Assembly: GCA_947493995.1 (NCBI GenBank)
Contig: CANLTJ010000004.1
Coordinates: forward strand, 186,001 to 250,000
Source: an uncultured Arachnia sp.
GTDB lineage: Bacteria > Actinomycetota > Actinomycetes > Propionibacteriales > Propionibacteriaceae
Direction of reading: 5' to 3'
DNA: 64,000 bases
Within the stretch, counting starts at the first letter, position 1. Every line of letters starts with the position of its first letter. This document shows positions 48,653 through 57,588 of the stretch, piece after piece. The notes below the pieces were generated by a model. It made no database searches. It was given only the letters and a program-made list of their open reading frames with translations, and was not told where the DNA came from. The position numbers were made by a program, and so were the translations under genes.

Positions 48653-49309
48653 ATGACAGATGCGTTGCGCTCAGTCGCGCTCGGAGAGCAGTTGGCAGCA
48701 CTGCTGCGTAGCCGAGTTGTTCGTGGGCTCATTCCGGCAGGTACTCATCTGGTGGAAGATGTGGTCGCCGCGGAACACGGCGTCAGCCGCGGACCGGTGC
48801 GCGACGCCCTCCGAACCCTGTTGGCAGAAGGTTTGCTGGAGTCCCGGCGTCGTGGCTTCTATGCCAAACCCTTCGGACAGGCGGATATCGACGAGCTCTA
48901 TGAAATCCGCATTGCGGCCGAGCACTTGGCGTGCCAGTTGGCGATACAGCGCTCCAGCGCGCAGGATTGGGAACCGTCACGAGGTTATCTGGCCGAGATG
49001 GGCCGGCACGTGAATTCGGGGGACCAGCACGCGTATGCTCGCTCGGACCTTGAATTTCACACCCAGTTCTACGTTCTTTCGCGCAACAGCAGACTGCTTT
49101 CACTGTGGCGGCAGTATCAACCCACTTTCGCCACTCTGCTGGATATCACCAATGCGCAGGATGCCGATCTGAGTCCCTCGTTTGAGGATCACGAGCGCCT
49201 ACTGATGTTGGCCACAGACGGGGACTGTAGTCACTTCAGTGCCGCACTGGACAGCCATCTCGCTGGCTCACGACGCCGTCTGAGCAGTGCAATCACCAAA
49301 TCGGATTGA
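48653..49309 (+). CDS. GntR-family regulator, FCD (FadR) subgroup
   Basis: A 218-residue transcription factor with an N-terminal winged helix (LRSRVVRGLIPAGTHLVEDVVAAEHGVSRGPVRDALRTLLAEGLL) and a helical FCD ligand domain. The latter's metal-type residues are visible (ARSDLEFH with Asp and His, later EDHERLL). ATG 48653 has GGGAAG just upstream; a TTG at 48641 is less likely. It is divergent from the aldolase-tctCBA-sialidase operon and presumably represses it until the imported acid or its product binds. Confidence 0.92.
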   Translation: MTDALRSVALGEQLAALLRSRVVRGLIPAGTHLVEDVVAAEHGVSRGPVRDALRTLLAEGLLESRRRGFYAKPFGQADIDELYEIRIAAEHLACQLAIQRSSAQDWEPSRGYLAEMGRHVNSGDQHAYARSDLEFHTQFYVLSRNSRLLSLWRQYQPTFATLLDITNAQDADLSPSFEDHERLLMLATDGDCSHFSAALDSHLAGSRRRLSSAITKSD

Positions 49310-49352
49310 CTTCGACTCCCGTGGTGGCAGTGCTCGTGGGGATGATCCTGTC

Positions 49353-49385
49353 ATGTCGACGATCAATGTGAGCACTGCTCGGTAA
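49353..49385 (+). pseudogene. Remnant of an antitoxin gene start
   Basis: Ten codons read M-S-T-I-N-V-S-T-A-R and then stop, against M-S-T-I-S-V-S-A-A-R in the intact antitoxin at 42838. The DNA matches at 23 of 30 positions. Nothing further aligns downstream. The rest of the 49310-49562 gap holds no gene I can see. Confidence 0.45.
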
Positions 49386-49562
49386 AAGCGCGTCTATTCC
49401 GGCCTCGTTCGCGCCGGTCTTGGCTCCGTCGAATACGGTCCGGCAATTCGGCATGGTTGCTGGGTAGCTGTTCGTGGTTGTCCATCTCGGCAGCCTACGC
49501 AGCGGTGTCGACGCCCGGCAGGGATGAGGCGAGGGTCGCTCGGTTGTGAGCAGGTGGCCGCG

Positions 49563-51167
49563 TCACCAGCCGAGTGGATAGCCGTCGGCGCGAGGTTCGG
49601 AACCGGCCACCAGGACACTGTCATCGTTGTCCGGATGGAGTCGCCAGATCGCCTGGCCCCGGCCGAAGAGCGCCGCGTGCTGCGACACCACCGCGTCGTG
49701 TCCTCGCGTGCGCAGTTGTGCAATGGTCGCCGGGTCGGCCGACGCCTCCACCTGGACCCGGCTCGTCGAGGGATCCCAGAACCAGCGCGGGCGGCCGAGT
49801 GCAGTCTGCGGGTCGTCGCGGCCGTCCACCGTGTGCAGCACCAGCTGCACATGCCCTTGGGCCTGCATGTCTCCACCCATGACGCCGAAAGGCCCCACGG
49901 GTGCGCCGCCGCGCGTGAGGAAACCGGGAATGATCGTGTGGAATGGGCGCTTGCCGGGCGCGAGCTCGTTCGGATGCCCCGGTTCCAGAGAGAACCCGGC
50001 GCCCCGGTTCTGCAGTGAGATGCCCGTACCGGGGACGACGACCTGTGCCCCGAATCCCTGGAAGTTGCTCTGGATGAAGCTCACCATCATCCCGTTGCTG
50101 TCCGCGGCGCACAGGTAGACGGTGTCGGAGGGTCGCGGATCGACGGCGATCGGGGCAAGGGCGTGGGCACCGATGGCGGAGCGGCGCTGGTTTGCGTGGT
50201 TGGCCGACAGCAGAGCTTCCACGGGGACGTCGACGACGGCCGGATCCCCGACCAGCGCCCTAACGTCGGTGAGGGCCAGCTTCACCGCCTCAATCTGGCG
50301 GTGCCAACTGGCGGCCTCCGCCGGAGAGAATCCGTCGAGCACATTGAGGGCGATCAGCGCGGCGATGCCCTGGCCGTTGGGCGGCACCTCCCAGACCTCG
50401 TGATCACGGAAGCGGGCACTGATGGGCTTCACCCATTCGCTCTCATGCCCTGCCAAGTCGGCCTCCACCAGTCGGCCGCCCGTGGCGCACGAGAACGCCA
50501 CGATCCGTTCGCTGAGGTCACCGGTGTAGAAGTCCTCACCGCGGCTGGCCGCGATGGCGGTGAGTGTTGCGGCCATCTCGGGGCTTCGCCACACCTCGCC
50601 CACCGCGGGTGCGCGCCCCTCCGGTGCGAACAACGGCGCGAACCCGGACATGCTCGGATCGGAGTGTCGCGCTGCCGCCTCCACGCCTCTGTGCCAGCCC
50701 CACGCAACAACGCCGGAGAGTGCGAACCCTTCGCCGGCAAGCGCGATGGCTGGCTCCAGGACATCGGAGAAGGGCAGCCGCCCGAACCGGCCGTGCAGGT
50801 CCGCCCACGCGCGCACCGCGCCCGGGACAGTCACGGCCTCCCAACCAAGCTGAGGCATGGTGGTGCGCCCCTGGGCGCGGAGACGTGCCGCCGAGGCCGA
50901 CGCTGGTGCCCGCCCGGATCCGTTGAGGCCGTGCAGTTGGTCCCCGTCCCAGAGGATGGCAAAGGCGTCGGATCCCAGGCCGTTGCTGCACGGCTCCACG
51001 ACGGTCAGGCAGGCGGCCATTGCCACGGCGGCGTCCACCGCGTTGCCGCCAGCATGCAGGATCGACAGTCCCGCCTCGGCGGCCAATGGCTGAGAGGTGG
51101 CGACGGCGCCCCGACGGGCGAAGAGGGGTTGTCGCCGTCCCGGTTCGGCAAGGACTGACAAGCGCAT
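49563..51167 (-). CDS. Gamma-glutamyltransferase family protein
   Basis: An Ntn-hydrolase that cleaves or transfers gamma-glutamyl groups after self-processing at an internal Thr. The 534-residue protein shows GGNAVDAAVAMAACLTVVEP, the candidate nucleophile Thr in RPSDTVYLCAADSNG, then SNFQGFGAQVVVPGTGISLQNRG and the GGDMQAQGH end motif. I saw no signal peptide with ATG 51167 (MRLSVLAEPGRRQP), so it may be cytoplasmic. It could be a GGT-like acylase acting on another amide. Confidence 0.88.
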   Translation of the reverse strand: MRLSVLAEPGRRQPLFARRGAVATSQPLAAEAGLSILHAGGNAVDAAVAMAACLTVVEPCSNGLGSDAFAILWDGDQLHGLNGSGRAPASASAARLRAQGRTTMPQLGWEAVTVPGAVRAWADLHGRFGRLPFSDVLEPAIALAGEGFALSGVVAWGWHRGVEAAARHSDPSMSGFAPLFAPEGRAPAVGEVWRSPEMAATLTAIAASRGEDFYTGDLSERIVAFSCATGGRLVEADLAGHESEWVKPISARFRDHEVWEVPPNGQGIAALIALNVLDGFSPAEAASWHRQIEAVKLALTDVRALVGDPAVVDVPVEALLSANHANQRRSAIGAHALAPIAVDPRPSDTVYLCAADSNGMMVSFIQSNFQGFGAQVVVPGTGISLQNRGAGFSLEPGHPNELAPGKRPFHTIIPGFLTRGGAPVGPFGVMGGDMQAQGHVQLVLHTVDGRDDPQTALGRPRWFWDPSTSRVQVEASADPATIAQLRTRGHDAVVSQHAALFGRGQAIWRLHPDNDDSVLVAGSEPRADGYPLGW

Positions 51168-51418
51168 GGTCAAGGGCCTTCCACGGTGGCGCTGGTGGAG
51201 CACCACCACGTGATTGACGCTATGCGCAGCCATGGTCGTGAGCGGCTGGCCGGTGCACTCCGATCTCGTTGCGTCAAGAGTACTGCCAGTCGAAGCCGAG
51301 CAAGCCGCAGGTCTTGGCGATGCTGCATGGGTCGCGTTCGCCGGGGTCGCCCGGATCGAACGCCTGTTGATCTAATTGAGGTAGGAGGTGTGAACCAGCG
51401 GCAGTGGTACGGAACAAC

Positions 51419-54187
51419 TCAGCTGAAACGCACGATGTTGTTGAACACCCATGCCCAAGCGGTGTCGAAGCGGTAACCGCCGCCAGGCTGCGCCACCGCC
51501 TGTTCCACCTTCGTCCAGATAAAACTGCGGCAGCCATTGCCTCCGGTCTGCGGTGTGTCGCACTCCGTACGCCACTTGCGGCCATCCGTGGAGGTCCAGC
51601 TGCCGTCATACCCGAGCGGGTTGCCAGCCCACTGGGCACGTTTCATGTAGGGCAGATAGGTCAGGTTGTTGAAGTACCAGCCGGTCTGATTGACGAAGCT
51701 TCCGTCCACGTTGCGCACCTGGGTGGCCCAGATGTCGGTGCGGCACCGGATGGTTCGGGAGTACGGCTCGCACTGGGTGAACCAGTAGCGGCCGTTCACA
51801 TGGTGGAGACCGGGAGTCGAATAGAGATCAGTCTGACCATTGTCAGGGCCGGCGTTGGTTGTCGTTGCCGACGGGCTCGGGGTCATGGTGGTGGGCGGCG
51901 CGGTTGTTGAAGGCGGGCTGGGACTCGGAGATGCGCTCGGGTCCGGAGACACGGTGGCCGTCATCGTGGGGGTCGGTTGCGCTCCTCCGCCATCCAGCGT
52001 GGTCAGGAACACGTCGCCCTCTCCGCTGTTGGTGTCAGTGGTGGTTGATCCGTAAGTCAGGCCGGAGAGGACGGTGGCACCGTCTCCGTCCAGCGCCACA
52101 TACAGATTTCCCTCATCCCAGACATCGGCGCCATCCCTTTCCGCTGAACCCACCTGGCGTGTTTCCATGAGTTGGCCGGAGGCGTCGACGGTGGCCGTGA
52201 AGACATCTACGCCGCCAGCACCAAGGTCAATCCGCCCATCGGTGTGGCCAGCGAGGGTGATGGCGCCATCTGCGTCGACGGCGAGGTCCGCGGTACGGTC
52301 ATCGCCAAGGCTGCCCACCTGCAGGCTCCAAGCAGTGGCGCCGTCTGCGGTCATCTTGCGGAGGAAGGCATCATTCCCGCCGGCGGATGTTTCACCCATC
52401 ACACCTGAGGTGTGTCCGCCCACCAGAGGCATGCCATCGGCAGAAACGGCCAGCGCGAGGACTTGGTCGTCGTCGGCTGTACCCACCGGCGTGAGCCATT
52501 GTCGTTCGCCGTCGTTCGTGTACTTCGCAACCCATCCGTCGAGGCCTCCGAGGTTGGCGGAATCCGGCATCTCGGCCGACGTCATTCCACCCACGTAGAT
52601 GGCACCGTCGCGAGCTTGGGCAACGGCCTGGCCCTTGTCCTCGCCCGAACCACCCAGTTGATCCAGCCAGGCAACTTCTCCCTCCGGTGTCACACGTGCC
52701 ACAAAAGCATCCTTGTCCCCGGCATTGGTCTCACCAGAGAGCGAGCCCTTCGTGTAGCCGGCCACCAGCAGCCCGCCATCGTTGGCCGGGGCCGTCGCGT
52801 AGATTCGGTCCGCCTCCGATGGGTCACCGAACTGAGTGATCCAACTCACTGCACGGTCGTTACCGAGCCGTACGGCAAACCCGTCATCCGATGATGCTGC
52901 TTCGTGTTCCCCATCGAGGTTGCCGCGTGTGTAGCCAGCCACGTAGTGATCGCCATCCGGTCCGAGCTCGACCCCATAGATCCGGTCGTTCGCCGTCGTA
53001 CCGAGGTGGGTGGACCACCGTGTGGCGCCGTCACCGTCGCGAGCGATGACCAGTCCGTCGAGGCCTCCCTTCGACGAGACATCCCCGAGATCGCCAGCGA
53101 TGTTGACGGCAATGACCTCACCACCGTCCACAGTTGTGACGATCCCGCCTGCACGATCGTCGCCGTCGGTGCCGAAGAGGGTTCCCTCCAGCAATTCGGG
53201 ATCCGACGTGCGTACGCGCGTCATCACATCCTTCAGTCCTTCCTCGAAGGCTGGCTGCCACACATCCCAGCTGTGACCCCCGTTCAGGACTCGCAGCTCT
53301 GCGGTAATCGCCTCCGACCTGCGAACGGTGTTGTACAGCCGGGCCGCCTCAAAATCGAGGTCGTGATCCGCCTCCGCCGGGTCGGGGTTCATCCATTCGT
53401 CGTCCCCGACGGCGATGAAGAGATGGGTGGGTGTGTCCGGATCAAGGGAGGGGAGAAGCGCGGGATAGTTCTTGGCCTCGTAGATGCTCTCGTCAAATAC
53501 ATCACCGCCCGTTCCGAAGGCGCCGAACTCACGCGCCGATGAATCGTCGGGCGGGTTGGGGATGTACACGGCGGGGCTCAGAACCAGACCCGCGGCAAAC
53601 GTGTCCTGGTGCGCAAGTGCGAATCTGAGTGCGCCGTAACCTCCCATGGAATAGCCGCCCACCGCCCGAGCATTCCGGTCCGGGACCGTTCGATACATGG
53701 CGTCAACATGGGCCACAAGATCGGTGGTCATGGCCGTCTCCACGGCTTCCCCGGCAGGGAGATCGCCGGATCCCTCGAAGTCCGAATCGACGTAGTAGTT
53801 GCCCCGCTCGCTCCACGGAGCGTCCGGCATGATGACCACGACGGGAGGGATCTCACCGTCGTCAATCATCTGGTCCAGGCTGGCCTTGACCCGAGGCCAC
53901 GCAGCCATGGTGTCTCCTCGGCCGTGCAGAAGGTAAACCGTGGCGAAGCGTTCCTGCCCGCTCTCATACCCGGCGGGAAGGTACGCCGTGTAGTCGACGT
54001 CGATGCCAGCGGTGTCCGCTGGCATGACTTCCGTCACGAGCGTCCCCTCTGCGGGCTCGTCCGCGTGCGATGTCGTAGCAGACAGCATCGCCCCTCCGAG
54101 AGCCATCACTGCTGCCAGCCCCGCCAGAGGCATGGACTTCCACCACCGAGTGGCAACTTTGCTCGCTCGACTCTGAGTTTCCGTCAT
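51419..54187 (-). CDS. Secreted esterase with SBBP propeller and C-terminal Cys/Trp module
   Basis: A 922-residue exported enzyme. ATG 54187 (MTETQSRASK) has GGAGG six bases upstream. The signal peptide ends near SHAD. Residues about 50-330 are an esterase-D-type alpha/beta hydrolase with VYLLHGRGD, nucleophile Ser180 in GGYSMGGYG and His305 in GGHSWDVW. About six SBBP-type propeller repeats follow (350-720, each near 52 residues with patterns like VAGYT-G-L-GE and DAFVARV). A Thr/Pro/Ser linker then leads to the shared terminal module (about 790-922). Substrate unknown; polysaccharide acyl or feruloyl esters are typical for such hydrolases. Confidence 0.88.
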   Translation of the reverse strand: MTETQSRASKVATRWWKSMPLAGLAAVMALGGAMLSATTSHADEPAEGTLVTEVMPADTAGIDVDYTAYLPAGYESGQERFATVYLLHGRGDTMAAWPRVKASLDQMIDDGEIPPVVVIMPDAPWSERGNYYVDSDFEGSGDLPAGEAVETAMTTDLVAHVDAMYRTVPDRNARAVGGYSMGGYGALRFALAHQDTFAAGLVLSPAVYIPNPPDDSSAREFGAFGTGGDVFDESIYEAKNYPALLPSLDPDTPTHLFIAVGDDEWMNPDPAEADHDLDFEAARLYNTVRRSEAITAELRVLNGGHSWDVWQPAFEEGLKDVMTRVRTSDPELLEGTLFGTDGDDRAGGIVTTVDGGEVIAVNIAGDLGDVSSKGGLDGLVIARDGDGATRWSTHLGTTANDRIYGVELGPDGDHYVAGYTRGNLDGEHEAASSDDGFAVRLGNDRAVSWITQFGDPSEADRIYATAPANDGGLLVAGYTKGSLSGETNAGDKDAFVARVTPEGEVAWLDQLGGSGEDKGQAVAQARDGAIYVGGMTSAEMPDSANLGGLDGWVAKYTNDGERQWLTPVGTADDDQVLALAVSADGMPLVGGHTSGVMGETSAGGNDAFLRKMTADGATAWSLQVGSLGDDRTADLAVDADGAITLAGHTDGRIDLGAGGVDVFTATVDASGQLMETRQVGSAERDGADVWDEGNLYVALDGDGATVLSGLTYGSTTTDTNSGEGDVFLTTLDGGGAQPTPTMTATVSPDPSASPSPSPPSTTAPPTTMTPSPSATTTNAGPDNGQTDLYSTPGLHHVNGRYWFTQCEPYSRTIRCRTDIWATQVRNVDGSFVNQTGWYFNNLTYLPYMKRAQWAGNPLGYDGSWTSTDGRKWRTECDTPQTGGNGCRSFIWTKVEQAVAQPGGGYRFDTAWAWVFNNIVRFS

Positions 54188-54206
54188 GGTGACCTCCATT
54201 GGCCGT

Positions 54207-54218
54207 GAAAACGTTTAC
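54207..54218. promoter_or_regulatory. LacI-type operator candidate upstream of the esterase
   Basis: GAAAACGTTTAC has the AAACGTTT core symmetric around CpG that LacI-family repressors favour. It lies 20 bases before the esterase ATG. It differs from the operator of the lacI gene at the window end. Confidence 0.45.
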
Positions 54219-54335
54219 ATGATGCACGAATCCTACGATTCGCTTGTTCCCCCCGTCAACGGTTTTCCCGATGTTCATGGTGTGAGCCAGTCATTCAGGG
54301 CCGGGATCAGCGACGAACCGAGCAGCGACCGGTCC

Positions 54336-55160
54336 TTACCCCCGGCCCCCTCCGGCCACGTCCAGCACTGCTCGCGCCTGCTCCACCATCGCCCGGTCAA
54401 GGAAGCTGCCGTCCTCCAGAACGAACACGCCCACGCCAACGCTCTCTCCGGCAGCCACCCGCTCCATCACCGTGCGCGCTCGCTCCACTTCTTTGGGGGA
54501 GGGCAGGAAGGCGTCACGGATGGGCGCCAGCTGTGCGGGATGAATGGCTGCGCGTCCAAGGAAGCCCAGCCTCCGCCCTGTCAGGGAGGACGCGACCAGA
54601 CCTGCCTCGTCGTGCAGGTTGGTGTACACGGACATCAAAGGTGACGGCAGTCCCGCGGCGCGAGCAGCGGTGACGATCCGGCTGCGTGCCCACGTCAGGC
54701 CTGTATCGTCGAGCACCCGTAGGTCAGAACGCAGATCAGCCTCGCCAAGCCCGATGGACACGACCTCGGGAGCTGCGGTGGCCAGTTCGAAGGCGTGCTC
54801 GACGCCCAGAGCTGACTCCACCAGCAGATGCAGTGCCCGTCCTGGCATCGCGCTCGCCAGGTCCCGGACCTGATCGGCGCTCTCCACCTTCGGGCACCGC
54901 GCTTCCACCATGTTCGGCAGAGCGTCGACCATCGCAACATCCTCCGCGTACCACGGCGTGCTGGGGTGGTTGATGCGCACCTGCACCGGCCGGTCCACAT
55001 CCTTGAGCAGCTCGGCGGTATGGTTGCGGGCCGCGCTCTTCCGGGGTGCGGCCACGGCGTCCTCCAGATCCACCGCAGCCACATCGGCCGGTGAGCCCAG
55101 GGCCTTGAGGACCCGATCGGGCCGATCGCCCGGTGCGTACAGCAATGTGAGTATGGGCAC
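54336..55160 (-). CDS. CitE/HpcH-family acyl-CoA lyase
   Basis: A 274-residue TIM-barrel C-C lyase of the CitE/malyl-CoA lyase family. CoA/metal residues are visible: Arg62 in VRINHPST, Glu115 in LLVESALGV and Asp142 in GLGEADL. GTG 55160 lies one base after the CoA-transferase stop with GGAAGGGG upstream. Together with that gene it suggests activation of an acid to its CoA thioester followed by retro-Claisen cleavage to acetyl-CoA or another acyl-CoA plus a keto acid. It is the last gene of the long operon starting with lacI. Confidence 0.88.
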   Translation of the reverse strand: MPILTLLYAPGDRPDRVLKALGSPADVAAVDLEDAVAAPRKSAARNHTAELLKDVDRPVQVRINHPSTPWYAEDVAMVDALPNMVEARCPKVESADQVRDLASAMPGRALHLLVESALGVEHAFELATAAPEVVSIGLGEADLRSDLRVLDDTGLTWARSRIVTAARAAGLPSPLMSVYTNLHDEAGLVASSLTGRRLGFLGRAAIHPAQLAPIRDAFLPSPKEVERARTVMERVAAGESVGVGVFVLEDGSFLDRAMVEQARAVLDVAGGGRG

Positions 55161-55161
55161 G

Positions 55162-56370
55162 TCACACCGCCCCTTCCTCGCGCAGCCGAGCAACGTCATC
55201 GGCCGTGAACCCCAGTTCAGCTAGAACGATGTCGGTGTCAGCGCCGTGCCCTCGGCCGGTGAAACCGATGACGGCGTCGGAGCCCGACATCCGGAACAGC
55301 GGACCCTGCATCCGCATGGGGCCCAGCTCAGCGTCCTCAATGTCATGCAGGGTGCCCAAGGCCTGGAACTGCGGGTCCGCGGAAATGTCTGCGGCGTCGT
55401 ACACCGGTGCTGCGGCCGCCTGGGCGGCGTCGAACCCGGCCAGGGCCTCCTCCCGGGTGCGCTCTCCCACCCAGGCCGCGACGGCGGCATCGAGCTCCTC
55501 GGCGTGCTGGGCGCGCCCGGCGCCCGTGGCGAACCATGGCTCATTGATGACCTCGGGCTTGCCGACCATGCGCATCACCCGCTCGGCGATGGACTGGGCG
55601 CTGGTGGAGATTGCGATCCACTGCCCGTCCTTGGTGCGGTAGGTGTTGCGCGGGGCATTGTTGCCGGATCGGTTTCCCAGCCGTTCGTGCAGAGTTCTCA
55701 GCTGGTCCCAGCGGGTGATCTGCGGGCCGAGCATCGCCAGGATCGGCTCAATGATCGCCACGTCAACAACTTGGCCGCGGCCGGTCTGCTGCCGGGCGTG
55801 CAGGGCCACCATGACCGCGAACGCGGTGGCCAGCGACGCGATCCCGTCGCCGAGCCCGAACGGCGGCAAGGTGGGTGGGCCGTCGGGTTCCCCGGTCATC
55901 GCCGCGAACCCACTCATCGCCTCGGCAAGCGTGCCGAATCCGGGCCGGTCCCGGTACGGGCCCAATTGGCCGAACCCGGACACCCGTGCCAGTACCAAGC
56001 CGGGATTGTTCTCGGTGAGGGCGTCATAGTCCAGCCCCCACCGCTCCAGAGTTCCGGGCCGAAAGTTTTCGATGATGACGTCAGCCTCCGCGGCGAGAGC
56101 GAGGAAGACCTCTCGACCACCGTCGCTGCTCAGGTTGGCGGTGACCGTTCGCTTGTTGCGACCCAGGGTCTTCCACCACAGGTTCACCCCGTCTTTCGCT
56201 GGACCGTGCCCGCGAGCGGGATCAGGCTTTCGAGGGTGTTCGACCTTGATGATGTTGGCCCCCATGTCCCCCAAGTGCATCGCGGTCATCGGGCCCGCGA
56301 ACAAGGTGGAGGCATCCACCACCTTCAGGCCGGCCAATGCTCCGTCGCGTGGGTCGCGGGAAACGCTCAT
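55162..56370 (-). CDS. Class III (CaiB/BaiF) CoA-transferase
   Basis: A 402-residue family III CoA-transferase. The catalytic Asp175 lies in FGLGDGIASL, and LKVVDASTLFAGPMTAMHLGDMGANIIKVEHP is the usual opening. RNKRTVTANL and IIENFRPGTLERWGLDY are further signatures. It would move CoA from a donor thioester to an organic acid. It sits 66 bases after an ADP-ribosylglycohydrolase-family gene and directly before the CitE-type lyase, an arrangement seen in branched dicarboxylate (for example itaconate or mesaconate) catabolism. Confidence 0.92.
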   Translation of the reverse strand: MSVSRDPRDGALAGLKVVDASTLFAGPMTAMHLGDMGANIIKVEHPRKPDPARGHGPAKDGVNLWWKTLGRNKRTVTANLSSDGGREVFLALAAEADVIIENFRPGTLERWGLDYDALTENNPGLVLARVSGFGQLGPYRDRPGFGTLAEAMSGFAAMTGEPDGPPTLPPFGLGDGIASLATAFAVMVALHARQQTGRGQVVDVAIIEPILAMLGPQITRWDQLRTLHERLGNRSGNNAPRNTYRTKDGQWIAISTSAQSIAERVMRMVGKPEVINEPWFATGAGRAQHAEELDAAVAAWVGERTREEALAGFDAAQAAAAPVYDAADISADPQFQALGTLHDIEDAELGPMRMQGPLFRMSGSDAVIGFTGRGHGADTDIVLAELGFTADDVARLREEGAV

Positions 56371-56436
56371 TTCTCCTCCAAACTCAGCTGCACGGGAACA
56401 CGATGGTGAAACTGCCGACCATTCCCGCCAGCCCGG

Positions 56437-57588
56437 TCATCGGCCATCCACCAGTTGCTGGAAAGCCATCTCAGTGGCGCGGCTCCGCTCACCGTCGGAC
56501 CGCCGGACCTCGACGGCGACCGCGGTGAGGTCGCGGGCCGGGGCGTCCAGATCCATCCGGCTTGCCTCGGCAACGGCTTCGCTCAGGTCGGGGGGAACGG
56601 CGCCGCGCCCACCCAGAGCGCCGGCCAGAGCACCGCCCATGGTGGCGATGGAATCGGCATCCCTGCCGTAGTTCACCGCGCCGAACACGGTGTCGTGCCA
56701 GTTGCCATCAGCCATGACGAGGAAGCCCAGCGCAACCGGCAACTCCTCAATGCTGTGCAGCCGACTGGGCCGGTGAGCGGCCAAGCCGCGGTCCCGGTAG
56801 CCTTCGGCGACGAGATCGTAGGGCCGGATCGCATCACGGATGGCCCCGGACGTGATCGCGTCGGTCCAGTGTGTCTGGCCGCGGGCGGTCTCACACACCG
56901 CCTCGATGGCGGTACGGGTGCCATCCTTGGCCAGACGGAGGGCGGTCCCCACGACGTCATCCACGGTGGCGCCGGGCGCCATGGCGGCTGCGGTGACGGC
57001 GGCCATCACCCCAGCGGCCTCGCGGCCGAAGGAGGACTGATGGGCGCCGGTGATCTCGATGGCCTCCGCATAGGCGGCGTCCGGATTGGCGGCGTTCACG
57101 CAACCGACAGGGGCCATGTACATGGCAGCGCCACAGTTCACTGCGTTGCCCACCCCGGCTTCGCGAGGGTCGACGTGCGCCCAGTGCAGGCGCAAGGACA
57201 GATACTTTTCGGCCAGCGCGAGACGCTGGAGCAGCACTGTCTCAGTCTCCAGCTCCGGGATCCACACCCGCTCTCCGATGAGACGTGGCACCAAAAGCTC
57301 GGCCACATCGTGGGCGTCCAGATGAGCGCGCTTCTCCGCGTAAACAGACACCAGCGCCCGGACCATCAGCGTGTCGTCGGTCACGTGTCCGTCGCCCTTG
57401 TGGAACGGGGCCAGCGGTTTGCGGGTGGCCCAGTCGGGGTTGTACGGAGGAACTATGCCCTCCACCCAGCCTCCCCATCGGTCACGGATCTCGAGCGGCA
57501 GGTAGGTCTCGGTAGCACCGCCCAAGGCGTCGCCGACGGCGGCGCTGACCAAGCAGCCTGCGATCTTGTCAGCCAGTGCGGTGGTCAT
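56437..57588 (-). CDS. ADP-ribosylglycohydrolase family protein (third of three)
   Basis: A 383-residue all-helical protein of the ADP-ribosylglycohydrolase fold. The di-metal site is intact: VTDDTLM at the N-terminal side and GRDADSIATMGGALAGALGG at the C-terminal side. ATG 57588 (MTTALADKIAGCLV) has AAGGGGG upstream and overlaps the preceding gene by 20 bases. Characterised family members hydrolyse N- or O-glycosidic bonds to ADP-ribose, but in sugar operons they are likely to act on small glycosides. Confidence 0.9.
   Translation of the reverse strand: MTTALADKIAGCLVSAAVGDALGGATETYLPLEIRDRWGGWVEGIVPPYNPDWATRKPLAPFHKGDGHVTDDTLMVRALVSVYAEKRAHLDAHDVAELLVPRLIGERVWIPELETETVLLQRLALAEKYLSLRLHWAHVDPREAGVGNAVNCGAAMYMAPVGCVNAANPDAAYAEAIEITGAHQSSFGREAAGVMAAVTAAAMAPGATVDDVVGTALRLAKDGTRTAIEAVCETARGQTHWTDAITSGAIRDAIRPYDLVAEGYRDRGLAAHRPSRLHSIEELPVALGFLVMADGNWHDTVFGAVNYGRDADSIATMGGALAGALGGRGAVPPDLSEAVAEASRMDLDAPARDLTAVAVEVRRSDGERSRATEMAFQQLVDGR

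Noticed and set aside
51234..51418. Possible short protein tail on the minus strand (DPCSIAKTCGLLGFDWQYS)
   Set aside because: The end looks somewhat protein-like, but there is no start, ribosome binding site or upstream match, and it lies in a frame that crosses the esterase gene.
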